Of a stretch of 17,776 bases of DNA, positions 1 through 7,660 are shown piece by piece. The DNA is taken from assembly GCA_021821705.1 (NCBI GenBank), contig JAKACE010000005.1, forward strand, positions 1-17,776. The letters are read 5' to 3'. The position numbers were made by a program, and so were the translations under genes. Each line of letters opens with the position of its first letter. The stretch's first letter is position 1. The notes beneath the pieces were generated by a model, which ran no database searches, was not told the origin of the DNA, and worked only from the letters and a program-made list of their open reading frames with translations. Source of the DNA: Actinomycetes bacterium (GTDB lineage Bacteria > Actinomycetota > Acidimicrobiia > Acidimicrobiales > Palsa-688).

Positions 1-2235
1 TGACTTGGCGGAAGCCGCTTTGCCTGCGGCGGACTTGTTTGCGGCAGCGGACTTGTTTGCGGCAGCGGACTTGTTTGCGGCAGCGGACTTGTTTGCGGCA
101 GCGGACTTGTTGGCGGCAGCGGACTTGTTGGCGGCAGCGGACTTGTTTGCGGCAGCGGACTTGTTTGCGGCCACCTTCTTGGCGGCGGCTTTGGTCGCGA
201 CCACACGGGTCGTTGCCCGGGTGCCACCCTCCCGGGCATCCCCTGCCAGATTCGCCGGGGCCTTCCTAGCGGCAGTCTTCGCCACCGCAGCGGGTTGCCC
301 GGTCGGAGCGGTACGGTCCGCCGGCGCCCGCCTCGAAGCTCTACCCGCCTGCGCCGGAGGCTCAGCGGCCTTCGGTCCCGCCAGCGGCCGGGCCGAGGCC
401 ACGCCGACCGCCGATGCGGCCCTGCCGGCCGTAACGGTCTGCTTCGTGGTGGTCTTGGTCGCCTTCCTGGCTGGTCCTGGCTCCTTGGCCGCAGCAGCGA
501 CCCCGGCGGGCGCCGCCGCCTTCCTCGCGCCGACGCGCTTGGTGGCGCTAGGAGCTTGTTCGGCTACCGCCCCCGCTCGAGCGCCCTCTGCGGCCCTCCG
601 GGCGGCCGGCGCCCTGAGCCTGGAGGCAGCCGACGCCTGGCCCGGCGACGCCTCCCTCGTCGGGCTCAACAGGAGCTCGGGCGTCCTGGCCGCGCCGGCT
701 GCCTTGCGGGGCCTAGCGGCTCCGGCCGGTGCAGCCGAAGCCCGCGAGGCCTTCGATGCCTTGAGGGCCCTGGAGCTGACTTTGGCTGCGTCGACTGGCA
801 CCTCCCCGACCGTGGCAACCCGGCTCGCAGTACCGGCCGCGTTCGCCGGCGGCTCCGCCGCCTTGGTCGCCCTGGGCCGGACCACCTTGGCTGGCACAGC
901 CGCCACAGCCCCCCGACCGGCAGCTGCCCCGGCCCTCGGCCTCGGCGCCTCTGCGGCCGGAACCGGCGCACCCTCGGCCGCCTTGGCCGCCCTGGCCCTG
1001 GTACTACGAGCCGTGGTGCCTGACGGAGCGGTGACCTGGCCACCATCACCGGGGACCGAGGGGGCAGGCCCCTCGTGGTCCGCCGAAGCCACTGCCACGG
1101 CGCCCGTTCGCCTACGGCTCGGCCTCGCCGGGGGTGCATCCTCACGGGTGCCCGGCACGGCCTCGGCCTCTGCGGTCGGGGCGCGGGTGCCGGCGGCGCG
1201 GGACCTGGAGGAGCGCCGGCGCGTCCCGCCTACCGCCTCTGCACCATCACCTTCGGCGGCGGAGCCGGGACGGTGGATCTCGGCCTCTATGGTTTCCTCC
1301 GTCGGTGAGCCCGCTACGTGAGCGAAACCGGGAAGGGCCAGTTCCACCCCGCGGCGCATTGCGTCCAGAGCCTGCACGACGAAGGTCTCCGGCTCGCCCT
1401 TGCGCAGCACATCGCGCGCCGCACGCGGGGGCGGGTCGCCCATGGCGGACAATGGGATGTAACAGCGCGTGCCCTCGACCGACACAAATGCGCCGTGCGA
1501 CGAGAACTCGTCCACAGTACCGACCACCTCGGCGCCCAGAGGGTGAGCGGCAATGAAGGTTATGAACGAGTACGGCTCGTTGAGCGGTTCGGAGGGAGCC
1601 TCACGGCCGCGGCGCCGGCGCCGGCGTTTACCTGCCGGCTCCTCCGGGGTCACCGCCTCTTCGACCGCCGCCGCGATTGCCCGCTGGACGCGGCGCTCAC
1701 CTCCGGGGCGGTGCCTGGTGCGCTCGGCGGCCACCAGGCCGCTTTCCTCTCCTGTCTGCTTTTCGTCCTGGCGCCGGCGACGCTTGGCCTCTTTCACGGC
1801 CTCACGGCTCTTGGGGCCGCGAACAGGGCTGCGGGGGGTGAAAATCCACCCGACTCCTGGGACAGGCTTGCCCCCGATGAGGCGACCCTTGTCGAAGAGC
1901 CATTCGTACTCGCCGTGGAACTCCTGGAAAGAGTCGTTGGAGAGCACCGAGGCACCGATCTTGTCGGCCACCCTCAAAAGGAACGCATCCCCGCGGCCTA
2001 TAGCCCCAGCTGGAGGCGACACTATGTCGGCGTCGAGCTCCGCCTGCTCGAACATCTCCCTCTCCTCGGGTGGTATCCGGTGGCCGAAGGTCGCGTCCAC
2101 GACGACGGTCACTACGTCGTCCGGGTTTTCGGCCAGGAACTCCCGAACCGCTTGGTCGAGCTGCTTGAGGCTGGGAAGCGAACTGCCCTCTGTGGCAATG
2201 TTCGAGCCGTCCACGACAACGTGACGAGCTGGCAT
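1..2235 (-). CDS. NYN/PIN-domain ribonuclease with S1-like domain and long basic Ala-rich repeat tail (3' end outside window)
   Basis: The reading frame starts at ATG 2235 and stays open for 745 codons to the window edge, so the C-terminus is missing. Residues 1-135 form a NYN (PIN-like, Zc3h12a-type) nuclease fold. It opens with VVVDGSN and has candidate metal-binding aspartates at D9, D47 (VVVDA), D83 (GRGDAF) and D101 (SNDSF). A charged linker (about 140-218) with a run of seven basic residues leads to an S1-like RNA-binding segment (about 221-303, with GTVDEFSSHGAFV). The rest, more than 430 residues, is low-complexity Ala/Pro/Arg/Lys sequence resembling histone H1-like or HupB/AlgP tails, and ends in AAANKS repeats. 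AGGAG lies 4 nt before the ATG and supports this start. The domains predict an RNA endonuclease anchored to RNA or DNA; the substrate is unknown. The domain calls are firm; the role is inferred. Confidence 0.85.
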   Translation of the reverse strand, partial: MPARHVVVDGSNIATEGSSLPSLKQLDQAVREFLAENPDDVVTVVVDATFGHRIPPEEREMFEQAELDADIVSPPAGAIGRGDAFLLRVADKIGASVLSNDSFQEFHGEYEWLFDKGRLIGGKPVPGVGWIFTPRSPVRGPKSREAVKEAKRRRRQDEKQTGEESGLVAAERTRHRPGGERRVQRAIAAAVEEAVTPEEPAGKRRRRRRGREAPSEPLNEPYSFITFIAAHPLGAEVVGTVDEFSSHGAFVSVEGTRCYIPLSAMGDPPPRAARDVLRKGEPETFVVQALDAMRRGVELALPGFAHVAGSPTEETIEAEIHRPGSAAEGDGAEAVGGTRRRSSRSRAAGTRAPTAEAEAVPGTREDAPPARPSRRRTGAVAVASADHEGPAPSVPGDGGQVTAPSGTTARSTRARAAKAAEGAPVPAAEAPRPRAGAAAGRGAVAAVPAKVVRPRATKAAEPPANAAGTASRVATVGEVPVDAAKVSSRALKASKASRASAAPAGAARPRKAAGAARTPELLLSPTREASPGQASAASRLRAPAARRAAEGARAGAVAEQAPSATKRVGARKAAAPAGVAAAAKEPGPARKATKTTTKQTVTAGRAASAVGVASARPLAGPKAAEPPAQAGRASRRAPADRTAPTGQPAAVAKTAARKAPANLAGDAREGGTRATTRVVATKAAAKKVAANKSAAANKSAAANKSAAANKSAAANKSAAANKSAAANKSAAANKSAAGKAASAKS
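31..174. repeat. 18-bp tandem repeat, eight units, in frame in the NYN gene tail
   Basis: Eight contiguous 18-bp units begin at 31, 49, 67, 85, 103, 121, 139 and 157. The plus-strand unit is ggacttgtttgcggcagc. Units 5 and 6 differ at one base (T to G, synonymous on the minus strand), and unit 8 diverges in its last bases. Read on the minus strand, each unit encodes AAANKS in frame. The period is a multiple of 3, so copy-number change would preserve the reading frame. A degenerate unit (AAGKAA) lies at 13-30. Confidence 0.95.
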
Positions 2236-2552
2236 CTGTCTCCTGTTTTTTCGGTTAGTGCGGTCCGCCCCCGGAAGCGGGCGAACGCGCGCTCGCCGCA
2301 CCGGGGCCAGGGGCCGCGGAACAGAGCCCTGGCCGGCTCACCGCCACCGGGCCGCGGTCACCGAAGTGACCCGCACGGTGCGGTCGGGCTACCAGGGACC
2401 TGCCCCTTTGCCCAACAGTTTGCCATCCCTGCGAGCGATGGTGGCGCATCCCGCCCAACGCCGCCCCGGCACTGGCCGCCAGGGGCCCCTTGCAGCCCGG
2501 TGGCCGGTCGGGCCGGGAGCCAAGTCGCCGGGCCGGCAGAACACCAAGCCTA
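2236..2552 (-). promoter_or_regulatory. Gene-free 416-bp gap holding a candidate promoter and structured leader of the NYN gene
   Basis: Nothing coding is convincing between the NYN start (2235) and the kgd stop (2652). On the minus strand a TAGGCT hexamer lies at 2552-2547, the same hexamer found just before kgd and the SDR gene. Transcription from it would give a leader of about 300 nt. The leader could fold into at least three hairpins: 2371-2383 (CCGCA/UGCGG), 2356-2371 (GGUCAC/GUGACC closed by a cUUCGg tetraloop on the minus transcript) and 2305-2334 (8-bp stem, GGCCAGGG/CCCUGGCC). GGCAAA occurs twice (near 2424-2419 and 2412-2407). I could not match it to a riboswitch class I know. The promoter and leader function are inferred. 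Confidence 0.45.
2239..2244 (-). promoter_or_regulatory. Shine-Dalgarno sequence of the NYN gene
   Basis: The minus strand reads AGGAGA followed by CAG and the ATG at 2235. It is preceded by a run of six A residues (2251-2246), unusual in this GC-rich DNA and likely to keep the ribosome site unstructured. Most other promoters in the window look leaderless, so a clear ribosome site here agrees with a long 5' leader. Confidence 0.7.
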
Positions 2553-2580
2553 CCGCCATCCCGGGCACTGACCTTCGCTT

Positions 2581-2603
2581 GGCGGCCCCTAGAGGGGGCC
2601 GCC
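2581..2603 (-). terminator. kgd: Candidate terminator hairpin downstream of kgd
   Basis: A perfect 9-bp GC stem (GGCGGCCCC, 2581-2589, pairing with 2595-2603) with a 5-nt loop lies about 50 bp past the kgd stop codon. There is no U-tract, which is common for actinobacterial hairpin terminators. It also separates kgd from the candidate NYN promoter at 2552-2547. Confidence 0.55.
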
Positions 2604-2651
2604 GGTCCCGCAGGCAGGCGGCCCGCCCGGGCCGGTGTACGCCTGAGCCGG

Positions 2652-5600
2652 TCAGGCCCCGAGGGCCCGGCTGAGGACGTCCTCCTGCTCCAGCTCGTGC
2701 AGGGTGTGGCTGCCGGTCGCCGGTGAACCGGACGCCGCCCGGGACACGCTGGACAACGGACGGTCCCCGACTAGCGGGCGCAGGCGCTCGAGGACGAACA
2801 CCCTTGCACCCATGTTGGCCGGCTCCTCCTGCGCCCACACGACCTCCTTGGCGGCACCGTAGCGGTCCAGAACGGCAGAGATCTGCTCGGCGGGCCACGG
2901 GTGGAGCTGCTCCAGCCGCACGACGGCGACGTGGCCGAGCTGGCGCTGAGCCTTGGCTCCGAGAAGGTCGAGGCTGGCCTTGCCTGTGGCAAAGACCACC
3001 CGGCGCACCTCGTCGGGGGATGCCTGGGGGTCGTCCAGCACCTCCAGGAAACTGCCCCGGGTCAGATCCTCGACGTCGCTGTAGGCCTCCTTGGCCCTCA
3101 GGTAGCGCTTGGGCGTGAACAGGATGAGGGGCTTGGCCTGAGGACTGTAGACCTGGCGCCGCAGGAGGTGGAACAGCTGGCCCGCCGTAGTGACGTTCGC
3201 CACGCGCATGTTGTCCTCGGCGCACAGGGTCAGGAAGCGCTCCATACGGGCCGAGGAGTGCTCAGGGCCCTGCCCCTCGTAGCCGTGGGGCAACAGGAGG
3301 GCGAGGCGCGACCTCTGCTCCCACTTGACCTCCGAAGCAGCAAGGAACTGGTCCAGGACTATCTGGGCACCGTTGGCGAAATCGCCGAACTGCGCCTCCC
3401 AGGCCACCAGGGCGTCGGGCGCGTAGAGCGAATAGCCGTACTCGAAACCGAGTGCGGCGTACTCGGACAGGAGGGAGTCGTAGACGAAGAAGCGACCGGC
3501 CCCGTCGGTTGCGGCCGCGAGCCCTGCCAACGGCACGTGCTCGTCTCCGGTGCGGTAGTCGACGTACACGGCGTTGCGGTGGCCGAAAGTGCCACGGCGG
3601 GTGTCCTGGCCGCACAGGCGCACATCGCGCCCCTCCAGGACCAGCGTGCCGTACGCCAGGGCCTCTCCCAGGGCCCAGTCGACCTGGCCCGCCGCCCACA
3701 GCTTCGCCCTCGCCTCGAGCACCCGGGCGACCTTGGGGTGCAGCGTGCAACCCTCGGGCGCAGACGTGAGGGCGTCTACGATCCCGGCCAGCACGTCGGC
3801 CTCGACCCCGGTTGGCAGCGCGGGCTCGGCCGGGGCCGGCGCCGGCACCGCAGGCAGCTCGGTCAGATGGGGTGGTGCCGACGCCCGGGTTTCGTCCAGC
3901 GCCACCTGCAGACGGCGGGAGAAGTCGGCCAATGCGGCCTCCGCCTCGTCGAGGGTGATGTCCCCCCTGCGCACCAGGGCCTCGGTGTAGAGCTTGCGGA
4001 CGCTGCGGTGGTCCTTGATCAACTGGTACAGCAGGGGCTGGGTGAGCGACGGGTCGTCCTGCTCGTTGTGCCCGTAACGCCGGTAGCACACCATGTCGAT
4101 GACCACGTCCTTGTGGAACTCCTGGCGGAACTCCAGAGCCAGGCGGGCCACCCGGACACAGGCTTCGGGGTCGTCGCCGTTGACGTGGAAGATCGGCGCC
4201 TGGACCATCTTGGCCACGTCGGTGGCGTAGACGGACGAGCGGGCCGACTCCGGGTTGGTGGTGAAACCGAGCTGGTTGTTGATCACCAGGTGGACCGTGC
4301 CACCAGTTTCGTAGGCGTCGAGCGCCGACATGTTGAGCAGCTCGGCCACGACACCCTGGCCGGCGAACGCGGCATCGCCGTGGACGAGCACGGGCAGCAC
4401 GCGGTCACGGGCACCTGTCTCGCCCAGGTGGTCACGCAGGGCGCGGGCCATGCCCTCCACGACGGGCCCGACCGCCTCGAGGTGGGACGGGTTGGAGGCC
4501 AGGGCGACGTCCAGCTCACTCTCGTGGCGAGAGCGGAAGACGCCCCGGAACCCCTTGTGGTACTTGACGTCACCGGAGCCCTGCACGCTGGAGGGGTCGA
4601 GGTTGCCCTCGAACTCGCCGAACAGCTCCTGGTAGCTCTTGCCCACGATGTTGATGAGCACGTTGAGCCGCCCTCGGTGCGCCATGCCCATGACGGCGTG
4701 GAGGTGGCCGATGTCTGCGGCGTGGCCGAGAAGGGCATCGAGCAGCGGGATGGCGGACTCGGCACCTTCGAGGCCGAAGCGCTTCTGGCCAATGTACTTG
4801 GTTTCGAGGAAACGTTCGAGCGCCTCGGCCGCGTTCAGCCTCGAGAGGATGTGGCGGTGCTCCTCAGGCGCAAGGGTGCTCGACGCCCCCTCGACGTGCT
4901 GTTGGATCCAGCGCTTTTGCTCCGGCTCCATGATGTGCATGTACTCGACGCCCACGGTCCGGCAATAGGCATCGCGCAGTAACGAGAGGATGTCGCCGAG
5001 GCGCGTTCGCCCCTGCCCGGGGAAGTCCTGGGTGAGGAACTCGCGGTCGAGGTCCCACACGGACAGGCCGTAGGTTGTGGGGTCGAGCTCGGCGTGCATG
5101 TGCGGCTCGCGCCAGTCCAGGGGGTCGAGATGGGCGATCAAGTGGCCTCGGACCCGGTAGGCATTGATCAGCCTGTCGACCTGCTGCTGCTTTTCGACCT
5201 GGCTCGACGAGCGCTCGAAGGGGTCGTTGACGTCCCTGCGGTACCTGACGGCTTCGTATGGGACTCCCATGGCCCTGAACACCGACTCGTAGAAGCTGTC
5301 CTCGCCTAGGAGCAACTTGTGCGCCTTCTGCAGGAACAGGCCCGACTCGGCACCTTGTATGACCCGGTGGTCGTAGGTCGACGTTATCGTAACGACTTTC
5401 GACACGCCGAGCTGCGCCATCTGTCGAGGGTCGGCACCCTGCCATTCCGCCGGGTAGTCGATGGCGCCGACCCCGATTATGGCGCCCTGGCCGGCCATGA
5501 GCCTGGGCACGGACTGTACGGTGCCGAGCGTGCCCGGGTTGGTGAGGGTTACCGTGGCACCGGCGAAATCCGAGACTTCGGCCTTGCCCGAGCGCACCTT

Positions 5601-6371
5601 GCGCACCAGCTCCTCGTAGGCCTGCCAGAAACCCCGGAAGTCCATCGAATCCGCCATCTTTATGACGGGCACTGTCAGCGAACGTGAACCGTCCGGGCGG
5701 GCCAGGTCCACAGCGATGCCGAGGTTGACGTGGGAGGGGCGCAGCACTGCGTGGCCCTTGCCCCCGTCACCCCCCTCGACATAACTGGAGTTGAGCGCCG
5801 GTACGCTTTTGAGCGCCTGCACGAGCGCCCAGCCGATCAGGTGGGTGAAGCTCACCTTGCCGGCCGTCCCCGCTCGGGACAGCTGGTTGTTCAGCACCAG
5901 CCTGTTGACCTCCAGGAGCTTGGCCGGGACCACCCTGAAGCTGGTAGCCGTAGGCACGTGGAGGCTGGTCGTCATGTTGGCCACGACGCGGGCCGCGCTG
6001 CCCCGCAGCGGCACCGTCTCACCCTCGACGGCCTGCGCCGCCGGGGTCTTGGCCTGACCGTTGGCGGCGGAGGCAGCGCCGGCCGTAGCGGGTGTGGCAA
6101 CGCTCGGGACTGCTCGCCCGTTGCCGCTCACGGTCCCGTTTGCGGCGTCGGTGGCCGACTGGGCGCGCGCCGCCTCGACCACGCCTTGGCCCTCTTCGGC
6201 GACGAGCACGGGCCTTGCCAGGTTGGCCCCCCCGGGCTTGTAGCCCGTGAAGAACTCTCGCCAGCTCTCGCTAACCTTGTCCGGGTCGTTGCGGAACTGC
6301 TCGAACATTTCGTCAACGAGCCACGCGTTGGGCCCGAAGTTTTCTGAGCGGGGTGTGTTTGGATCGGCCAC
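2652..6371 (-). CDS. kgd: Multifunctional 2-oxoglutarate decarboxylase/dehydrogenase (E2-E1 fusion, Kgd/OdhA/SucA type)
   Basis: This 1239-residue protein matches the actinobacterial fusion of OGDH E2 and E1 (M. tuberculosis Kgd is about 1230 residues). Residues 1-46 are the conserved E1 N-terminal segment (NAWLVDEMFEQF) and 50-120 are an Ala-rich linker. Residues about 125-360 are the E2 acyltransferase core, with catalytic His335 in DHRVIQGAESG. Residues about 395-1239 are the thiamine-diphosphate E1, with HRGR at 565-568, GDAAFAGQG at 665-673 and INNQ at 697-700. There is no lipoyl domain, as usual for this family, which borrows lipoyl groups from a separate E2. It converts 2-oxoglutarate to succinyl-CoA, or to succinate semialdehyde, in the TCA cycle. 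Relatives are inhibited by the FHA protein GarA/OdhI; none is encoded here. The start is GTG with no ribosome site. Confidence 0.96.
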   Translation of the reverse strand: MADPNTPRSENFGPNAWLVDEMFEQFRNDPDKVSESWREFFTGYKPGGANLARPVLVAEEGQGVVEAARAQSATDAANGTVSGNGRAVPSVATPATAGAASAANGQAKTPAAQAVEGETVPLRGSAARVVANMTTSLHVPTATSFRVVPAKLLEVNRLVLNNQLSRAGTAGKVSFTHLIGWALVQALKSVPALNSSYVEGGDGGKGHAVLRPSHVNLGIAVDLARPDGSRSLTVPVIKMADSMDFRGFWQAYEELVRKVRSGKAEVSDFAGATVTLTNPGTLGTVQSVPRLMAGQGAIIGVGAIDYPAEWQGADPRQMAQLGVSKVVTITSTYDHRVIQGAESGLFLQKAHKLLLGEDSFYESVFRAMGVPYEAVRYRRDVNDPFERSSSQVEKQQQVDRLINAYRVRGHLIAHLDPLDWREPHMHAELDPTTYGLSVWDLDREFLTQDFPGQGRTRLGDILSLLRDAYCRTVGVEYMHIMEPEQKRWIQQHVEGASSTLAPEEHRHILSRLNAAEALERFLETKYIGQKRFGLEGAESAIPLLDALLGHAADIGHLHAVMGMAHRGRLNVLINIVGKSYQELFGEFEGNLDPSSVQGSGDVKYHKGFRGVFRSRHESELDVALASNPSHLEAVGPVVEGMARALRDHLGETGARDRVLPVLVHGDAAFAGQGVVAELLNMSALDAYETGGTVHLVINNQLGFTTNPESARSSVYATDVAKMVQAPIFHVNGDDPEACVRVARLALEFRQEFHKDVVIDMVCYRRYGHNEQDDPSLTQPLLYQLIKDHRSVRKLYTEALVRRGDITLDEAEAALADFSRRLQVALDETRASAPPHLTELPAVPAPAPAEPALPTGVEADVLAGIVDALTSAPEGCTLHPKVARVLEARAKLWAAGQVDWALGEALAYGTLVLEGRDVRLCGQDTRRGTFGHRNAVYVDYRTGDEHVPLAGLAAATDGAGRFFVYDSLLSEYAALGFEYGYSLYAPDALVAWEAQFGDFANGAQIVLDQFLAASEVKWEQRSRLALLLPHGYEGQGPEHSSARMERFLTLCAEDNMRVANVTTAGQLFHLLRRQVYSPQAKPLILFTPKRYLRAKEAYSDVEDLTRGSFLEVLDDPQASPDEVRRVVFATGKASLDLLGAKAQRQLGHVAVVRLEQLHPWPAEQISAVLDRYGAAKEVVWAQEEPANMGARVFVLERLRPLVGDRPLSSVSRAASGSPATGSHTLHELEQEDVLSRALGA

Positions 6372-6376
6372 AGCGG

Positions 6377-6387
6377 GTTATAGCCTA
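6377..6387 (-). promoter_or_regulatory. kgd: Candidate -10 element of kgd, probably leaderless
   Basis: The minus strand carries TAGGCTATAAC. It contains two overlapping -10-like hexamers: TAGGCT, ending 10 nt before the GTG, and TATAAC, ending 5 nt before it. With TATAAC, transcription would begin at or next to the GTG. No Shine-Dalgarno sequence is present between them. No clear -35 element is visible. Confidence 0.5.
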
Positions 6388-6469
6388 CCGCTGCGGGCGC
6401 GGGGCCCGGCCTTCACCGGGAAGGCCCTCCCAGGCTCACCGCCGGCTCAGGTCGACCGGGCGGCCAGCC

Positions 6470-6475
6470 GATAAC
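6470..6475 (+). promoter_or_regulatory. Candidate -10 element of the small zinc-protein gene, probably leaderless
   Basis: GATAAC ends 6 nt before the GTG at 6482, and no Shine-Dalgarno sequence lies between. It is back to back with the kgd promoter inside a 110-bp divergent region, so the two genes may share control. Confidence 0.4.
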
Positions 6476-6481
6476 ACGAGA

Positions 6482-6715
6482 GTGACTACACTCGGCCAGC
6501 TGGTGCCGGTCAGCCGGGCGGTGGTGCGCCTCGTGGAGGCGGGCAGCGACGCTACCTGCCGGTACTGCCTGGCGCCGGTGAAGTTCGTGGCCAGGGCCAA
6601 GGCCCGCCAGGTGATCGCCAACGTGTACGAGGACGGCCGGTGGGCTCGGGTGGAGCACTTCCACGAGGATTGCTACGAGCGAGCCGGGCACCCCTACGGC
6701 GAAGCCAGGGCCTGA
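6482..6715 (+). CDS. Small zinc-binding protein with PARP-type-like CxxC...HxxC finger
   Basis: The gene encodes 77 residues from a GTG at 6482. The same frame is open further upstream to 6353, but that part overlaps the kgd promoter and start and looks like random Arg-rich sequence. The conserved-looking core contains CRYC, then 31 residues, then HEDC. The stretch EDGRWARVEHFHEDCYE resembles the C-terminal half of PARP-type zinc fingers (C-x2-C, spacer near 28-30, H-x2-C, with a Trp before the His and an aromatic after the last Cys). A nucleic-acid-binding or sensor role is inferred. It is divergent from kgd and 51 bp upstream of the SDR gene. I do not recognise a named family. Confidence 0.75.
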   Translation: MTTLGQLVPVSRAVVRLVEAGSDATCRYCLAPVKFVARAKARQVIANVYEDGRWARVEHFHEDCYERAGHPYGEARA

Positions 6716-6754
6716 ACCAGCCCTGGGCAGCCGCTGCCGTGTGACACAGGGCAC

Positions 6755-6760
6755 TAGGCT
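6755..6760 (+). promoter_or_regulatory. Candidate -10 element of the SDR gene, leaderless
   Basis: TAGGCT ends 6 nt before the GTG start at 6767. There is no purine-rich ribosome site in the gap, so transcription would start at or next to the start codon. The hexamer is identical to those near kgd and the NYN gene. Confidence 0.5.
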
Positions 6761-6766
6761 CGTGGC

Positions 6767-7660
6767 GTGACTGAGCTGTCGTTCGACGGGCAGGTTGCCA
6801 TCGTGACTGGAGCAGGTGGCGGCCTCGGGCGCCACTATGCCCTGGCCCTGGCGGCGCGAGGAGCGAGGGTGGTTGTCAACGACGTCGGCACCAGCCTGAG
6901 CGGCGAGGGTTCGGACGAGGGCCCGGCGCACCGGGTTGCCGACGAGATCCGCGACGCCGGCGGGGAGGCCGTGGCCGACACCCACAGTGTCACCACCCCC
7001 GAGGGGGGCGAAGGCATCGTGACAACGGCGCTGGACACGTTCGGCCGGGTGGACGTCCTGGTCAACAACGCCGGAGTCCTGAGGGACAAGGCGTTCCACA
7101 ACATGACCCCCGAACTGGTCGGCCCGGTGCTCGACGTCCACCTGAGAGGGGCGTTCAACGTGACCAGGCCGGCATGGTCACGCATGCGCGAGCAGAACTA
7201 CGGCCGCGTCCTGATGGCGACGTCGAACTCCGGGCTGCTTGGCAACTTCGGCCAGTCGAACTACGGAGCCGCCAAGATGGGCCTGGTCGGTCTGACCAGG
7301 GTACTGGCGGCCGAGGGTGCCCGCCACGACATCAAGGTCAACGCCATAGCGCCCCTGGCGCGGACCCGCATGACCGAGACCCTCCTCGGCCCGTTGGCCG
7401 ACAAGCTGGCACCCGAGGTGGTGGCGCCGGTGGCGGTCTGGTTGGTGCACCGCGACGTGCCCGTCACCGGCGAGGTCTACAGCGCCGCCGGCGGCAGGGT
7501 GGCGCGCTTTTTCATCGGCCTGACCCCCGGGTACTACAACGCCGAGCTCACCCCCGAAGACGTGCGTGACCATTTCGACGAGGTGCGCGACGAGGCCGGC
7601 TACAGCGTGCCGGCCGGACCGGCCGATGAGATCGCCCGGTTGCTCGAGGTCTGGGGCTGA
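6767..7660 (+). CDS. Short-chain dehydrogenase/reductase, probable (3R)-hydroxyacyl-CoA dehydrogenase
   Basis: This is a 297-residue classical SDR. The cofactor loop TGAGGGLG is at 14-21, an Asp at 39 after the second strand favours NAD(H), NNAG is at 100-103, and the catalytic residues are Ser153, Tyr166 and Lys170 (YGAAK). The insert after strand 2 (GTSLSGEGSDEGPA) and the GNFGQSNYGAAK region are typical of the dehydrogenase unit of multifunctional enzyme type 2, which oxidises (3R)-hydroxyacyl-CoA in fatty acid or steroid side-chain breakdown. The C-terminus extends about 50 residues past the usual SDR core. No beta-oxidation gene sits beside it, so the substrate is inferred from family resemblance only. 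Confidence 0.9.
   Translation: MTELSFDGQVAIVTGAGGGLGRHYALALAARGARVVVNDVGTSLSGEGSDEGPAHRVADEIRDAGGEAVADTHSVTTPEGGEGIVTTALDTFGRVDVLVNNAGVLRDKAFHNMTPELVGPVLDVHLRGAFNVTRPAWSRMREQNYGRVLMATSNSGLLGNFGQSNYGAAKMGLVGLTRVLAAEGARHDIKVNAIAPLARTRMTETLLGPLADKLAPEVVAPVAVWLVHRDVPVTGEVYSAAGGRVARFFIGLTPGYYNAELTPEDVRDHFDEVRDEAGYSVPAGPADEIARLLEVWG

Noticed and set aside
31..174. CRISPR-like array
   Set aside because: The repeats are directly adjacent with no unique spacers and are in frame within a coding sequence.
5..1321. A 438-residue plus-strand ORF with ADLFAA repeats at the left edge
   Set aside because: It lies antisense to the NYN gene tail and its repeats are the 18-bp repeat read in the wrong direction. 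The minus-strand frame continues into recognisable NYN and S1 domains.
2236..2651. tRNA, RNase P RNA, SRP RNA, tmRNA or c-di-GMP riboswitch in the gap
   Set aside because: No tRNA T-loop and 3' CCA were seen, nor the conserved core sequences of the other RNAs. The two GGCAAA motifs recall a c-di-GMP riboswitch, but the spacing is too short for its hairpin.
2389..3225. A 278-residue minus-strand ORF overlapping the kgd end and the gap
   Set aside because: It shares DNA with kgd in another frame, is Arg/Pro/Gly-rich, and has no domain. It gives no support to a gene in the 2236-2651 gap.
2901..4982. A 693-residue plus-strand ORF
   Set aside because: It is antisense to the conserved E1 part of kgd. 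Long antisense frames are expected at this GC content, and it has no recognisable motif.
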